This document shows, one piece after another, positions 14,996 through 23,696 of a DNA stretch of 64,000 nt; within the stretch, counting starts at the first letter, position 1, and each line of letters starts with the position of its first letter. Below the pieces are notes generated by a model. It was not told the origin of the DNA and made no database searches. It saw only the letters and a list, made by a program, of their open reading frames with translations. This DNA comes from Mesorhizobium sp. LHD-90 (GTDB lineage: Bacteria; Pseudomonadota; Alphaproteobacteria; Rhizobiales; Rhizobiaceae): positions 62,001-126,000 of the forward strand of contig NZ_JAVFVV010000006.1 of assembly GCF_030929505.1 (NCBI RefSeq), given 5' to 3'. Both the position numbers and the translations under genes were made by a program.

Positions 14996-16568
14996 ATGAT
15001 CACAGGTGAACTGCGCTCGAAAATCGACCAGGTGTGGAACGCCTTCTGGGCGGGCGGCATCGCCAACCCGATCGAGGTGATCGAGCAGATCACTTACCTG
15101 CTGTTCATGCGCGGGCTCGACGAGGCGCATACCCGCGAGGAGAACAAGGCCAACCGCCTGCGCCGGCCGATCGAGCGGCGCATCTTCCCCGAAGGCAAGG
15201 ACGGCATCGGCGCCGGCGGCGGCATCGCCTACGAGGACATGCGCTGGTCGCGCCTGAAGAACCGCGATCCCGGCACGATGTTCACGATCGTGTCGGAGCA
15301 CGTCTTCCCGTTCCTGCGCTCGATGGCGGAGGACGGCACGGCGCACGCGACTCACATGAAGGGCGCGCGTTTCACGATCCCCACGCCGGCGCTGCTCGCC
15401 AAGGTGGTCGACCTGCTGGCCAACATCCCGATGGAGGACCGCGACACCAAGGGCGACCTCTACGAATACATGCTGGGCAAGATCGCGACCGCCGGCCAGA
15501 ACGGCCAGTTCCGCACGCCGCGCCACATCATCGCGCTGATGGTGGAGATGACGGCGCCGACGCCGAAGGACGTCATCGTCGATCCGGCCTGCGGCACGTG
15601 CGGTTTTCTCGTCGCGGCCGGCGAGTATCTGCGCGACAGCCATCCAAAACTGTTCCACGAAGTCGAGACGCGTGACCATTTCCACGAGGAGATGTTTCAT
15701 GGTTTCGACTTCGACCAGACCATGCTGCGCATCGGCTCGATGAACATGACGCTGCACGGCGTCGAGCGCCCGGACATCCGCTACAAGGATTCGCTGGCGC
15801 AGGAACATGCCGGCGACAGCGACCGCTATTCGCTGCTGCTCGCCAATCCGCCCTTTGCCGGCTCGCTCGACTATGAGACGACGGCCAAGGACCTGCTCCA
15901 GATCGTCAAGACCAAGAAGACCGAACTTCTGTTCATGGCGCTGTTCCTGAAGCTGCTGAAGCCCGGCGGGCGCGGCGGTGATCGTGCCGGACGGCGTGCT
16001 GTTCGGCTCGTCGACCGCGCACAAGGAAATCCGCCGCATGCTGGTCGAGGACCACCGGCTGGACGGCATCGTAAAACTGCCGTCCGGCGTGTTCCGGCCC
16101 TATGCCGGCGTGTCGACGGCGATCGTGCTGTTCACCAAGACCAATTCCGGCGGCACGGACCATGTGTGGTTCTACGATTGCCAGGCCGACGGCTTTTCGC
16201 TGGACGACAAGCGCACGCCGCTGCTGGTGGCGGAAAAGCTCGGCCCAATGCCGGGCCATCGCGAGGCCGGGCACTTCGTCAACGTCACGCTGACCGACGA
16301 GGAACTGGCGAAGAACAACCTGCCGGATATCGCCGCGCGCTGGGCCGAGCGGGCGGGCGCGGAGCGTAGCCGCGCACGCACCGATCAGAGTTTTTGTGTG
16401 CCCAAGGCGGACATAGTCGCCGCCGGCTACGACCTCTCCATCAACCGCTACAAGGAGGTGGTGCACGAGGCCCCCGATCACCGCCACCCGAAGGAGATCA
16501 TCGCCGAGCTGAAGGTGCTGGAGAAGGAGATCGCTGAGGGGCTTGAGGAACTGGAGGCGATGCTGTGA
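14996..16568 (+). pseudogene. hsdM: Type I restriction-modification methyltransferase subunit, frameshifted
   Basis: The gene encodes an N6-adenine DNA methyltransferase of about 524 residues if the frame is restored. The first part has the HsdM N-terminal domain (SKIDQVWNAFWAGG) and the SAM motif DPACGTCGFLVAAGEYL near residue 200. Catalytic NPPF (LLANPPFAGSL) is near residue 283. At about 15970 the frame breaks inside the sequence for LLKPGGRAAVIVPDG: two bases (GC) are missing from a GC-rich run. The second frame continues from GTG 15978 with IVPDGVLFGSS to the end (GLEELEAML), and its TGA overlaps the hsdS start. This is either a true inactivating mutation or a sequencing error. Confidence 0.85.
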
Positions 16569-17743
16569 TGTCTACTCACTGCACTTGGCCAGAAATATCG
16601 TTTGGCGAAATATTTGACATTTCTTCCAGCAAGCGTGTTCTTGAGCGTCAGTGGAAACAGAGCGGCGTTCCATTTTATAGGGCTCGTGAAATCGTGAAAC
16701 TAGCGCGTGACGGCTATGTAGATAATGATCTTTTTATCTCCGAAGATTTATACGACGAAATGGGAAAACGCTTCGGTGTTCCGAAACCTGGCGATCTTAT
16801 GGTCTCCGCCGTTGGCACGCTTGGCGCTTGTTATCAGGTTCAGCCGACCGACAGGTTCTATTACAAGGACGCAAGCGTTCTGCTTTTCCATCCGAGGCAG
16901 AAAATATGTTCTAGATTCTTCGAACATGCTTTTGCGCACCACGCAATTAAAAGCCAAGTTGAAGCCGGATCGGGATCAACGGTGGGAACTCTTACGATCT
17001 CCCGAGCCAATGAGTTGCGAATCAAGCTCCCGCCGTTCTCCGAGCAGCGGCGGATCGCGGCGATCCTGGACAAGGCGGATGCGCTGCGCCGCAAGCGCAA
17101 GCGTGCCATCGAACTGCTCGACAGCCTCGCGCAGTCGATTTTTCTGGGAATGTTTGGGGATGTGCGCGTCTCAATATCGGTTGCGGACGTTTGCAGTAAG
17201 GTTACGGATGGAACACATCAATCGCCTAAATGGGCAACGCAAGGTGTGCCGTTCTTGTTCGTGTCAAATGTTCGAGGGCAGAATATCAACTATGAAACGA
17301 ATAAGTTCGTTTCATATGCGGAATTCGAGAATCTGACGCGACGCACTCCGATCGAGAAAGGCGATGTTCTCTACACTGCAGTAGGCTCTTACGGGAATGC
17401 AGCAGTTGTCGACGGAGAGACAGATTTCGTTTTTCAACGGCATATTGCCCATCTAAAAACTAAGAGCGAATATATAGTGTCGACCTACCTTTCACATGCA
17501 CTAGAGTCTCCGGTCGTAATGAGACAAGCAGATGCGCTGGCGAGGGGCATTGCGCAGAAGACTGTGACCTTGGACAGTCTAAAGAAGTTTCAGATTCCTC
17601 TTCCACCCATCGAGGAGCAACGCCGCTTTGAAAGAATGGTTCTGACAGTTAAGAAACAAGCTGATCGTGCACATATGGCTAATCTCCATCTGGAGAAGCT
17701 TTTCTCCTCCCTCCGGCACCGCGCCTTTTCGGGTCATCTCTGA
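16568..17743 (+). CDS. hsdS: Type I restriction-modification specificity subunit
   Basis: This 391-residue subunit sets the DNA target of both methylation and cleavage. It has two target-recognition domains. Each is followed by a conserved helical spacer: LPPFSEQRRIAAILDKADALR near 157-177 and LPPIEEQRRFERMVL near 340-354. The ATG at 16568 overlaps the hsdM stop (TGATG), so the two are translationally coupled. The base composition of the recognition domains is visibly more AT-rich than hsdM or hsdR. That is usual for hsdS, whose target domains are exchanged by recombination. Confidence 0.88.
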   Translation: MSTHCTWPEISFGEIFDISSSKRVLERQWKQSGVPFYRAREIVKLARDGYVDNDLFISEDLYDEMGKRFGVPKPGDLMVSAVGTLGACYQVQPTDRFYYKDASVLLFHPRQKICSRFFEHAFAHHAIKSQVEAGSGSTVGTLTISRANELRIKLPPFSEQRRIAAILDKADALRRKRKRAIELLDSLAQSIFLGMFGDVRVSISVADVCSKVTDGTHQSPKWATQGVPFLFVSNVRGQNINYETNKFVSYAEFENLTRRTPIEKGDVLYTAVGSYGNAAVVDGETDFVFQRHIAHLKTKSEYIVSTYLSHALESPVVMRQADALARGIAQKTVTLDSLKKFQIPLPPIEEQRRFERMVLTVKKQADRAHMANLHLEKLFSSLRHRAFSGHL

Positions 17744-17745
17744 CC

Positions 17746-18585
17746 ATGTCCGACGCGGTTGCCGGCACCGACTGGACCGACCGCGAGATCGACCTGATCG
17801 TCGCCGATTATTTCGACATGCTCGGGCTCGAACTGCGCGGTGAGCCGTTGGTCAAGGCCGAGCGCAACGCGGCACTTCAGCAACTGACCGGCCGTGGCCG
17901 CGGCTCCATCGAGTTCAAGCACCAGAACATCAGCGCCGTGCTGCTGCGGCTCGGCATGCCCTGGATCGATGGCTACAAGCCGATGCCGAATTTCCAGCGC
18001 GCCTTGATCGACGGCATCGAACGTTATCTGAACGCGCGGCCGTCGGTGTTCGAGCCGCTTGTCGACAGGATCGACACGGCCGGATTCGGGGACGCCGACG
18101 CCATCTTCCTGGAGGCCCCGCCGGCCGGAACGACGGAGGCCGTGCCGCCGGCGCTGGAGCGGATCGTCCGAAAATTCGACCCGGCGTTGCGCGATGCGCG
18201 TAACCGCGACCTCGGACGCCAGGGCGAGGAGCGCATATTCTTCAGCGAGCAGGCGTCATTGCGCGCTGCCGACCGCACCGATCTCGCGCGAAAGGTGCGC
18301 TGGGTGGCGGCGGAGGACGGAGACGGCGCGGGCTACGACATCCGTTCCTTCGACCCTGCAGGCGGCGAGCGGCTGATCGAGGTGAAGACGACCATCGGAG
18401 AGAAGACGACGCCGTTCTTCATGTCGGAGAACGAAAGGGCGTTTTCAGAGGAACGGGCGGACGCCTTTCGGCTCGTCAGGCTCTATGACTTCGCCCGCCA
18501 GCCGCGTGCCTTCGAGCTGGTTCCGCCGCTGGACAGGTTCGTCGTGTTGCGGCCTGCCGCCTGGCGCGCCGACTTTCATGCCTGA
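17746..18585 (+). CDS. DUF3883 domain protein, restriction-linked
   Basis: This 279-residue protein starts 2 nt after hsdS. The C-terminal part has GYDIRSFDP, then ERLIEVKTT, then ERADAFRLVRLYDF. This is the DUF3883 pattern, which resembles a PD-(D/E)xK nuclease core with D in GYD and the ExK of EVK. The N-terminal part (DREIDLIVADYFDML and HQNISAVLLRLGMPWI) is also common in proteins encoded beside restriction systems. It may be an accessory nuclease or sensor of the type I locus. Function is not established. Confidence 0.75.
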   Translation: MSDAVAGTDWTDREIDLIVADYFDMLGLELRGEPLVKAERNAALQQLTGRGRGSIEFKHQNISAVLLRLGMPWIDGYKPMPNFQRALIDGIERYLNARPSVFEPLVDRIDTAGFGDADAIFLEAPPAGTTEAVPPALERIVRKFDPALRDARNRDLGRQGEERIFFSEQASLRAADRTDLARKVRWVAAEDGDGAGYDIRSFDPAGGERLIEVKTTIGEKTTPFFMSENERAFSEERADAFRLVRLYDFARQPRAFELVPPLDRFVVLRPAAWRADFHA

Positions 18586-18782
18586 ATCTGCGCGAACCGG
18601 GCCGAAGGGGGCTGGCACGCCCGCCATCCCCGGCCTTGAATGCGGGTATGGAAATCCGCATTTTTACGCCCCATCAAAAATATTTCCGTTTAAAATCAAT
18701 GCAGCCCGCGATTGTCGGGCTGCGGTCCATCCCCCTCGCTGCCGACAGGCGCATAATGCCCTCGAGTTGAACGGAGGTTTTG

Positions 18783-19262
18783 ATGGACTTGGCGATGGAG
18801 GGGCAGGCGCTCAGGCGCATCGCGGTCATGCTCATCGCCTTGGCCGGGCTGGCCGAGCGTGTGGCCGGCCGGCCGCGCCCGCTTCGCGGCCTGGTGATCT
18901 GGCTCCTGCGTCCGGCCGAGGCCGTCGCGCGGGAGTTCGTCATCGAGGCGTTGCGGGGCGCGCGCCCGGAGCCGATGGCGTTTCGACAGGGCGGCGACAG
19001 TGCCGACGAGGCCATGCGCCTCGCCTCGTGCCTGCGCGCGCTGGCGTCGGCGCTGGACGGTCTTTCGGCGCATGCCGCGCGGCTTGCCGCCAGTCTTGAC
19101 GCGGACCGGACGGCGAGACGGGCAGGCGGGTTTTTGGGCTCGCCGCCGCCGCACCCCGCCCGCGCTCAGGCCTCTCGTTCGCGCCGGATTTCGAAGAACA
19201 ACAACAGCGACGGGTATTACTGTCCGATCCGGCAGGCGCCGAAATACATCGACACGTCATAA
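18783..19262 (+). CDS. Hypothetical protein, 159 residues
   Basis: Start ATG 18783 has GGAGG 6 nt upstream (18773-18777). The N-terminal half is hydrophobic and alanine/leucine-rich (IAVMLIALAGLAERVAG, then GLVIWLLRPAEAVAREFV). It could be an amphipathic or membrane-associated helical region. The second half is basic with a proline-rich stretch and ends YYCPIRQAPKYIDTS. No family is recognised with confidence. Similar short proteins seem to occur in rhizobial genomes. It lies between the DUF3883 gene and brnTA and has no evident restriction role. Confidence 0.55.
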   Translation: MDLAMEGQALRRIAVMLIALAGLAERVAGRPRPLRGLVIWLLRPAEAVAREFVIEALRGARPEPMAFRQGGDSADEAMRLASCLRALASALDGLSAHAARLAASLDADRTARRAGGFLGSPPPHPARAQASRSRRISKNNNSDGYYCPIRQAPKYIDTS

Positions 19263-19328
19263 GCGCAAAGCGTTTTCGTCCCTGGAAATCAACTTGCGAT
19301 TTCATGGTCTTGGCGTAAGCCTTAGGCC

Positions 19329-19383
19329 ATGTCCAACTTCGCCTTCCTCGCTGCCGAGTTTCCGACCGTCCACGAGGCGGCGG
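19329..19383 (+). repeat. Duplicated 5' end of hsdR, left copy (remnant)
   Basis: These 55 bp start with ATG and repeat the first 55 bp of hsdR (19922-19976) with a single difference (T for C at base 24). After GGCGGCGG the copies diverge and the brnT gene begins 13 bp later. The brnTA pair is thus enclosed between a fragment of the hsdR start and the real hsdR start. Confidence 0.85.
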
Positions 19384-19396
19384 CGGGAATCGGGCC

Positions 19397-19699
19397 ATGA
19401 CCGGCGTTCGCTATGAATTCGATTGGGATCCGGGCAAGGCGGAGACCAACCGCCGCAAGCACCGCGTGAATTTTGAAGAGGCAATCAGCGTCCTTGCCGA
19501 CCCGCTTGCGCTGTCGCGGCTGGACGATGAGTCTGGCGAAAGTGAGGAGAGATGGGTTACGCTGGGCAGGAACGGCACGGGCAAACTGCTGGTCATGGTG
19601 CATACCTTCGTCGAACTCTCCGGCGAGCGGGCAGCAATACGCATCATTTCGGCCAGGGCGCCGACGCGCCGCGAGGTCAGGCAGTATGAAACCGGGTGA
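19397..19699 (+). CDS. brnT: BrnT-family toxin
   Basis: This 100-residue toxin has the BrnT signature at the N-terminus, YEFDWDPGKAETNRRKHRVNFEEA, with the conserved WD, K, N, KH and F residues. The middle has RLDDE and RWVTLG, and the end IRIISARAPTRREVRQYE carries the typical ISARxAxxxE motif. BrnT is a RelE-fold ribonuclease that slows translation until neutralised by BrnA. The gene directly precedes brnA, the standard order, and the pair lies between hsdS/DUF3883 and hsdR. Confidence 0.9.
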   Translation: MTGVRYEFDWDPGKAETNRRKHRVNFEEAISVLADPLALSRLDDESGESEERWVTLGRNGTGKLLVMVHTFVELSGERAAIRIISARAPTRREVRQYETG

Positions 19700-19703
19700 T
19701 TCA

Positions 19704-19904
19704 ATGAAGGAAGAATACGATTTCTCCGCCGCCGAGCGCGGCAAGTTCCACCGCGCGGGCGCCCGTCTGGTGCCGCCGGTGCATCTCGATCCTGACGTGC
19801 TCGACTATTTATCCGAACGCGCGGCGGCGCGCGGCGTCTCGTTGAGCACGCTGGTCAATGTGTTGTTGCGGAAGGACATCGAGATGATCGACGCGGCCGA
19901 GTAG
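19704..19904 (+). CDS. brnA: BrnA-family antitoxin
   Basis: This 66-residue antitoxin begins KEEYDFSAAERGKF, the BrnA N-terminal part that contacts the toxin. It ends with a ribbon-helix-helix-like region (VHLDPDVLDYLSERAAARGVSLSTLVNVLLRKDIEMI) that binds the operator. An upstream in-frame ATG at 19686 overlaps the end of brnT and would add six residues. Either start keeps toxin and antitoxin coupled. BrnA usually represses the brnTA promoter. Confidence 0.85.
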   Translation: MKEEYDFSAAERGKFHRAGARLVPPVHLDPDVLDYLSERAAARGVSLSTLVNVLLRKDIEMIDAAE

Positions 19905-19921
19905 GCAGGCCGGCCCCGCGT

Positions 19922-22900
19922 ATGTCCAACTTCGCCTTCCTCGCCGCCGAGTTTCCGACCGTCCACGAGGCGGCGGTCGAGGCCGAGCGGCAGGCGGGCG
20001 TGTCGCCGACTGCGGCGGCGTTCTTCGCCGGCAAGACGGTCGAGCTAGCCGTCAAATGGGCGTTCCGCACCGATCCCGGCCTGAAACTGCCCTACCAGGA
20101 CAACATCGCCGCGCTGCTGCACGAGCCGAGCTTTCGCCGCGCGGCCGGCGAGGCGGTATTCGCCAAGGCAAAACTGATCAACACGCTGCGCAACCGCGCC
20201 GTGCATGAGGAAAGGACGATCCGGCCGCAGGACGCCGCCGGCGCGGTCAAGGAGCTGTTCCACGTCTGCTTCTGGCTGGCGCGCACCTATGCGCGGCGCG
20301 ACAAACCGGCGGAAGGGCTGGCCTTCGACGCCTCGGTGCTGGCGCGCCGCGACGAGACCTTGAAGAAGGCGTTTGCGCATCTGAAGGCGCAGCAGGCCGA
20401 ACTCGACGCCAGGAACGGCGAGCTGACCAAGCTGCTCGCCGACAGGCAGAATCTCGACGAGGAACTGACGCGGCTGCGCGCCGAGGTGGCGGCGGCGCGG
20501 AAGGCCGCCGAGGCGACGCCGTCGACGCACGATTACAACGAGGCCGAGACCCGCGACCGTTACATCGATACCTACCTGCGCGAGGCCGGCTGGACGCTGG
20601 ACCGGCTGGAGGATACGGAGTTCCGTGTCGAGGGCATGCCCAACAACGAGGGCGTCGGCTTCGTCGACTATGTGCTGTGGGGCGCCGACGGCAAGCCTCT
20701 CGGGCTGGTCGAGGCCAAGCGCACGCGCAAAGACGCACGGCAGGGCCAGCAGCAGGCAAAACTCTATGCCGACCGGCTGGAAGCCCGCTACGGCCAGCGG
20801 CCGGTCATTTTCTACTCGAACGGCTACGAGCACTGGATCTGGGACGATGTCCGCTATCCGCCGCGCCAGGTCGGCGGCTTCTACAAGCGCGACGAGTTGG
20901 AGCTGCTGATCCAGCGGCGCACCGGCCGCAAAAAACTCGCCGAGACGAAGCTGAACACGAAGATCGCCGGCGACAAGCGGCCCTATCAGCAGCGCGCCAT
21001 CCGGGCGATCGCCAAAGCCTTCGAGGAGGAGGGCGAGCGCAAGGCGCTGCTTGTCATGGCGACCGGTTCCGGCAAGACGCGCACCGTCATCGCGCTGGTC
21101 GACCTTTTGATGCGCGCCGGCTGGGTGAAGCGCGTGCTGTTCCTCGCCGACCGCGTCGCGCTGGTGAACCAGGCGGCTGGCGCCTTCAAGGCGCATCTGC
21201 CGGATTCGGCGCCGGTCAATCTGGTGACCGAACGAACGAGCGAGGGGAGGGTGTTTCTGTCGACCTATCCGACGATGATGAACCTCATCGACGGAAGGCA
21301 GGAAGGCAAGGCAAAGTTCGGACCCGGCCATTTCGACCTCATCGTCATCGACGAGGCGCACCGTTCGGTCTACCGGCGGTTCCGCGCCATCTTCGACTAT
21401 TTCGACAGTTTCCTCGTCGGGCTGACCGCGACGCCGAAGGACGAGATCGACAAGAACACCTATTCGCTGTTCGACCTCGAGGACGGCGTGCCGACCGACG
21501 CCTATTCACTCGAGCAGGCCGTGGCCGAGGGGCATCTCGTGCCCCCGGTGGCAATCTCGGTGCCGCTCAAAATCGTCCGCTCCGGCCTGCGCTACGACGA
21601 CCTTTCCGAGGAGGAGAAAGACCAGTGGGACATGCTAGAATGGGGCGAGGAGGAGATCCCCGACAGCGTGGACGCCGCCGAGGTGAACAAGCGGCTGTTC
21701 AACACCGACACGGTCGACCAGGTGATCGCGCATCTGATGCAGAACGGGCTGAAGGTCGAGGGTGGCGACCGGCTCGGCAAGACGATCATCTTCGCCAAGA
21801 ACCAGCAGCACGCACAATTTATCGCGGATCGCTTCAACGCGGCGTATCCGTCGCTCGCCGGCCATTTCGCGCGCGTCATCACCTATGAGAGCGGGCCTTA
21901 CGCGCAGACGCTGATCGACGACTTTTCGAGGAAGAACAAGGCGCCGCACATCGCCATTTCCGTCGACATGCTCGACACCGGCATCGACGTGCCGGAGGTG
22001 CTCAACCTCGTCTTCTTCAAGCAGCTACGCTCCAAGACGAAGTTCTGGCAGATGATGGGCCGCGGCACGCGGCTCTGCCCCGACCTGTTCGGCCCTGGCC
22101 GGGACAAGGAATTCTTCCGCGTCTTCGACTACTGCCAGAACCTCGAATTCTTCGGCGCCAATCCGGAGATCAAGGAGGTGAGCGCGGCCAAGTCTCTTTC
22201 GGCACGGCTGTTCGCGGCAAGGGTCGATCTGGTTCGCGCCCTGGACGGCAAGCGCCAGAAGGGTTTTTCGGCGGGCGATCAGGCGCCCTATGACGGGCCT
22301 GGCGCACCGGAGACACCGCCGAGCGAGGAGGAGGTGGCCGCAAGCGCCTTGGCGGTGCTGCGTGAGACTGTTGCCGGCCTGAACCTCGACAACTTTATCG
22401 TGCGTCAGAAACGCCGCACTGTCGAAAAATACCAGGAGGATGAAGCCTGGACGTTGATCGACGAGGGGAAGCGCCAGGAGCTTGTCGATGACATCGCGCC
22501 GCTGCCTTCCTCCCGCGAGTTGGGAACCGAAGAGGCGAAGCGTTTTGACCTCCTGATGTTCCAGCTTGAGCTTGCGCTGCTGAAGGGCTCGAGGCGCTTC
22601 GACCAATTAAAGAAGCAGTTGCTGGAGATCGCCTCGGCGCTGGAGGACCAGACTGCGATCCCCGGCATTGCCGCTCGTGCCGCGCTGATCGAGGAGATCC
22701 AGACCGTCGAGTGGTGGGAGGGCGTGACCGTTCCGCTGCTCGAATTCGTCCGCCTGCGGCTGCGCGATCTGATCCAGCACATCGACAAGGGCAAGAAGGC
22801 GGTCGTCTATTCGAACTTCGCCGACGAAATCGGCATCGGCGAGGAAGTGGAGCTACCGCAAGTCGGCGAGGCGGATTTCGCGAGGTTCAAGGCGAAGGCC

Positions 22901-23365
22901 CGTCATTTCCTCACGGGTCTCGACGGCAACCTGGTGCTGGGCAAGGTCCGGCAAGGCAAGCCGCTGACTGCTTACGACCTGGCTGAACTCGAGCGTCTCG
23001 TGCGGGAGTCGGGCATTGCCGGGCCGGAGGACATCGCGCGCGCCAAGGAGACAAGCCACGGCTTCGGGCGCTTCGTGCGCTCGCTGGTGGGGCTCGACCG
23101 GACCGCGGTGGGCGAGGCCTTTGCGGGGTTCATCGCCCATGGTGGCGCCACCCACCAGCAGATCGAATTCATAGGCCTGGTTGTGGAGCACCTGACCGAG
23201 AAGGGCTTCATGGATCCTGCCATCCTCTACGAGCCGCCGTTCATCGACATAGCGCCGACCGGCCCCGATCACGTGTTCGACAACGGTCGGGTAGATGAGC
23301 TCTTCCGGCGCATCGAAGACTTCAATTCGAGCGCCGATGAAGCCGAGCGGATGGCACCTGCATAG
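19922..23365 (+). CDS. hsdR: Type I restriction endonuclease subunit R
   Basis: This 1147-residue motor and nuclease subunit has, in order: an N-terminal DUF4145-like helical domain; a coiled coil (about 150-205); and a PD-(D/E)xK nuclease site (VDYVLWG, then GLVEAKRT near 248-264). A superfamily 2 helicase follows with Walker A MATGSGKT (about 379-386), DEAH (VIDEAHRS, about 475), TAT (LTATPKDE) and MGRGTRL. The C-terminus is of the EcoEI R type. All key residues look intact. Its first 55 bp are duplicated upstream of brnT, so the ORF was probably separated from its original promoter by brnTA and now reads from that cassette. Confidence 0.93.
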   Translation: MSNFAFLAAEFPTVHEAAVEAERQAGVSPTAAAFFAGKTVELAVKWAFRTDPGLKLPYQDNIAALLHEPSFRRAAGEAVFAKAKLINTLRNRAVHEERTIRPQDAAGAVKELFHVCFWLARTYARRDKPAEGLAFDASVLARRDETLKKAFAHLKAQQAELDARNGELTKLLADRQNLDEELTRLRAEVAAARKAAEATPSTHDYNEAETRDRYIDTYLREAGWTLDRLEDTEFRVEGMPNNEGVGFVDYVLWGADGKPLGLVEAKRTRKDARQGQQQAKLYADRLEARYGQRPVIFYSNGYEHWIWDDVRYPPRQVGGFYKRDELELLIQRRTGRKKLAETKLNTKIAGDKRPYQQRAIRAIAKAFEEEGERKALLVMATGSGKTRTVIALVDLLMRAGWVKRVLFLADRVALVNQAAGAFKAHLPDSAPVNLVTERTSEGRVFLSTYPTMMNLIDGRQEGKAKFGPGHFDLIVIDEAHRSVYRRFRAIFDYFDSFLVGLTATPKDEIDKNTYSLFDLEDGVPTDAYSLEQAVAEGHLVPPVAISVPLKIVRSGLRYDDLSEEEKDQWDMLEWGEEEIPDSVDAAEVNKRLFNTDTVDQVIAHLMQNGLKVEGGDRLGKTIIFAKNQQHAQFIADRFNAAYPSLAGHFARVITYESGPYAQTLIDDFSRKNKAPHIAISVDMLDTGIDVPEVLNLVFFKQLRSKTKFWQMMGRGTRLCPDLFGPGRDKEFFRVFDYCQNLEFFGANPEIKEVSAAKSLSARLFAARVDLVRALDGKRQKGFSAGDQAPYDGPGAPETPPSEEEVAASALAVLRETVAGLNLDNFIVRQKRRTVEKYQEDEAWTLIDEGKRQELVDDIAPLPSSRELGTEEAKRFDLLMFQLELALLKGSRRFDQLKKQLLEIASALEDQTAIPGIAARAALIEEIQTVEWWEGVTVPLLEFVRLRLRDLIQHIDKGKKAVVYSNFADEIGIGEEVELPQVGEADFARFKAKARHFLTGLDGNLVLGKVRQGKPLTAYDLAELERLVRESGIAGPEDIARAKETSHGFGRFVRSLVGLDRTAVGEAFAGFIAHGGATHQQIEFIGLVVEHLTEKGFMDPAILYEPPFIDIAPTGPDHVFDNGRVDELFRRIEDFNSSADEAERMAPA

Positions 23366-23696
23366 GTGTAGAGAAGTTTCGATGCATCGGCAGCCGTCTC
23401 CGGTCAACCAAGCGGAGGCAGACCAACCTGTTGCGATGTCGCCACTGCGGGCTACCGTGCGTCAGCGATGCGCTCAGAATCGACACAAAAGCTCGCTGGT
23501 GCGGGTTGATGCCCAGACGGACGCTGAGTGCCAAATTAAGAACGTGCCTACCAGTGAGCTCCTCAGAGTCAAACTGGGCGCGGCCTCTGACGAACGCTCG
23601 GTGGGTTGAACGGGCCCTGTCGCGCGGCTAGGACGACAGCATGACCGGAAGTAGCAGCGGGTCGCTGGTGACCGCAATCCTCGAGACGCATAGAGC
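23366..23696. other. Intergenic region after hsdR
   Basis: About 330 bp with no gene I can support. Short open frames on both strands overlap each other and lack ribosome-binding sites. Confidence 0.4.
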
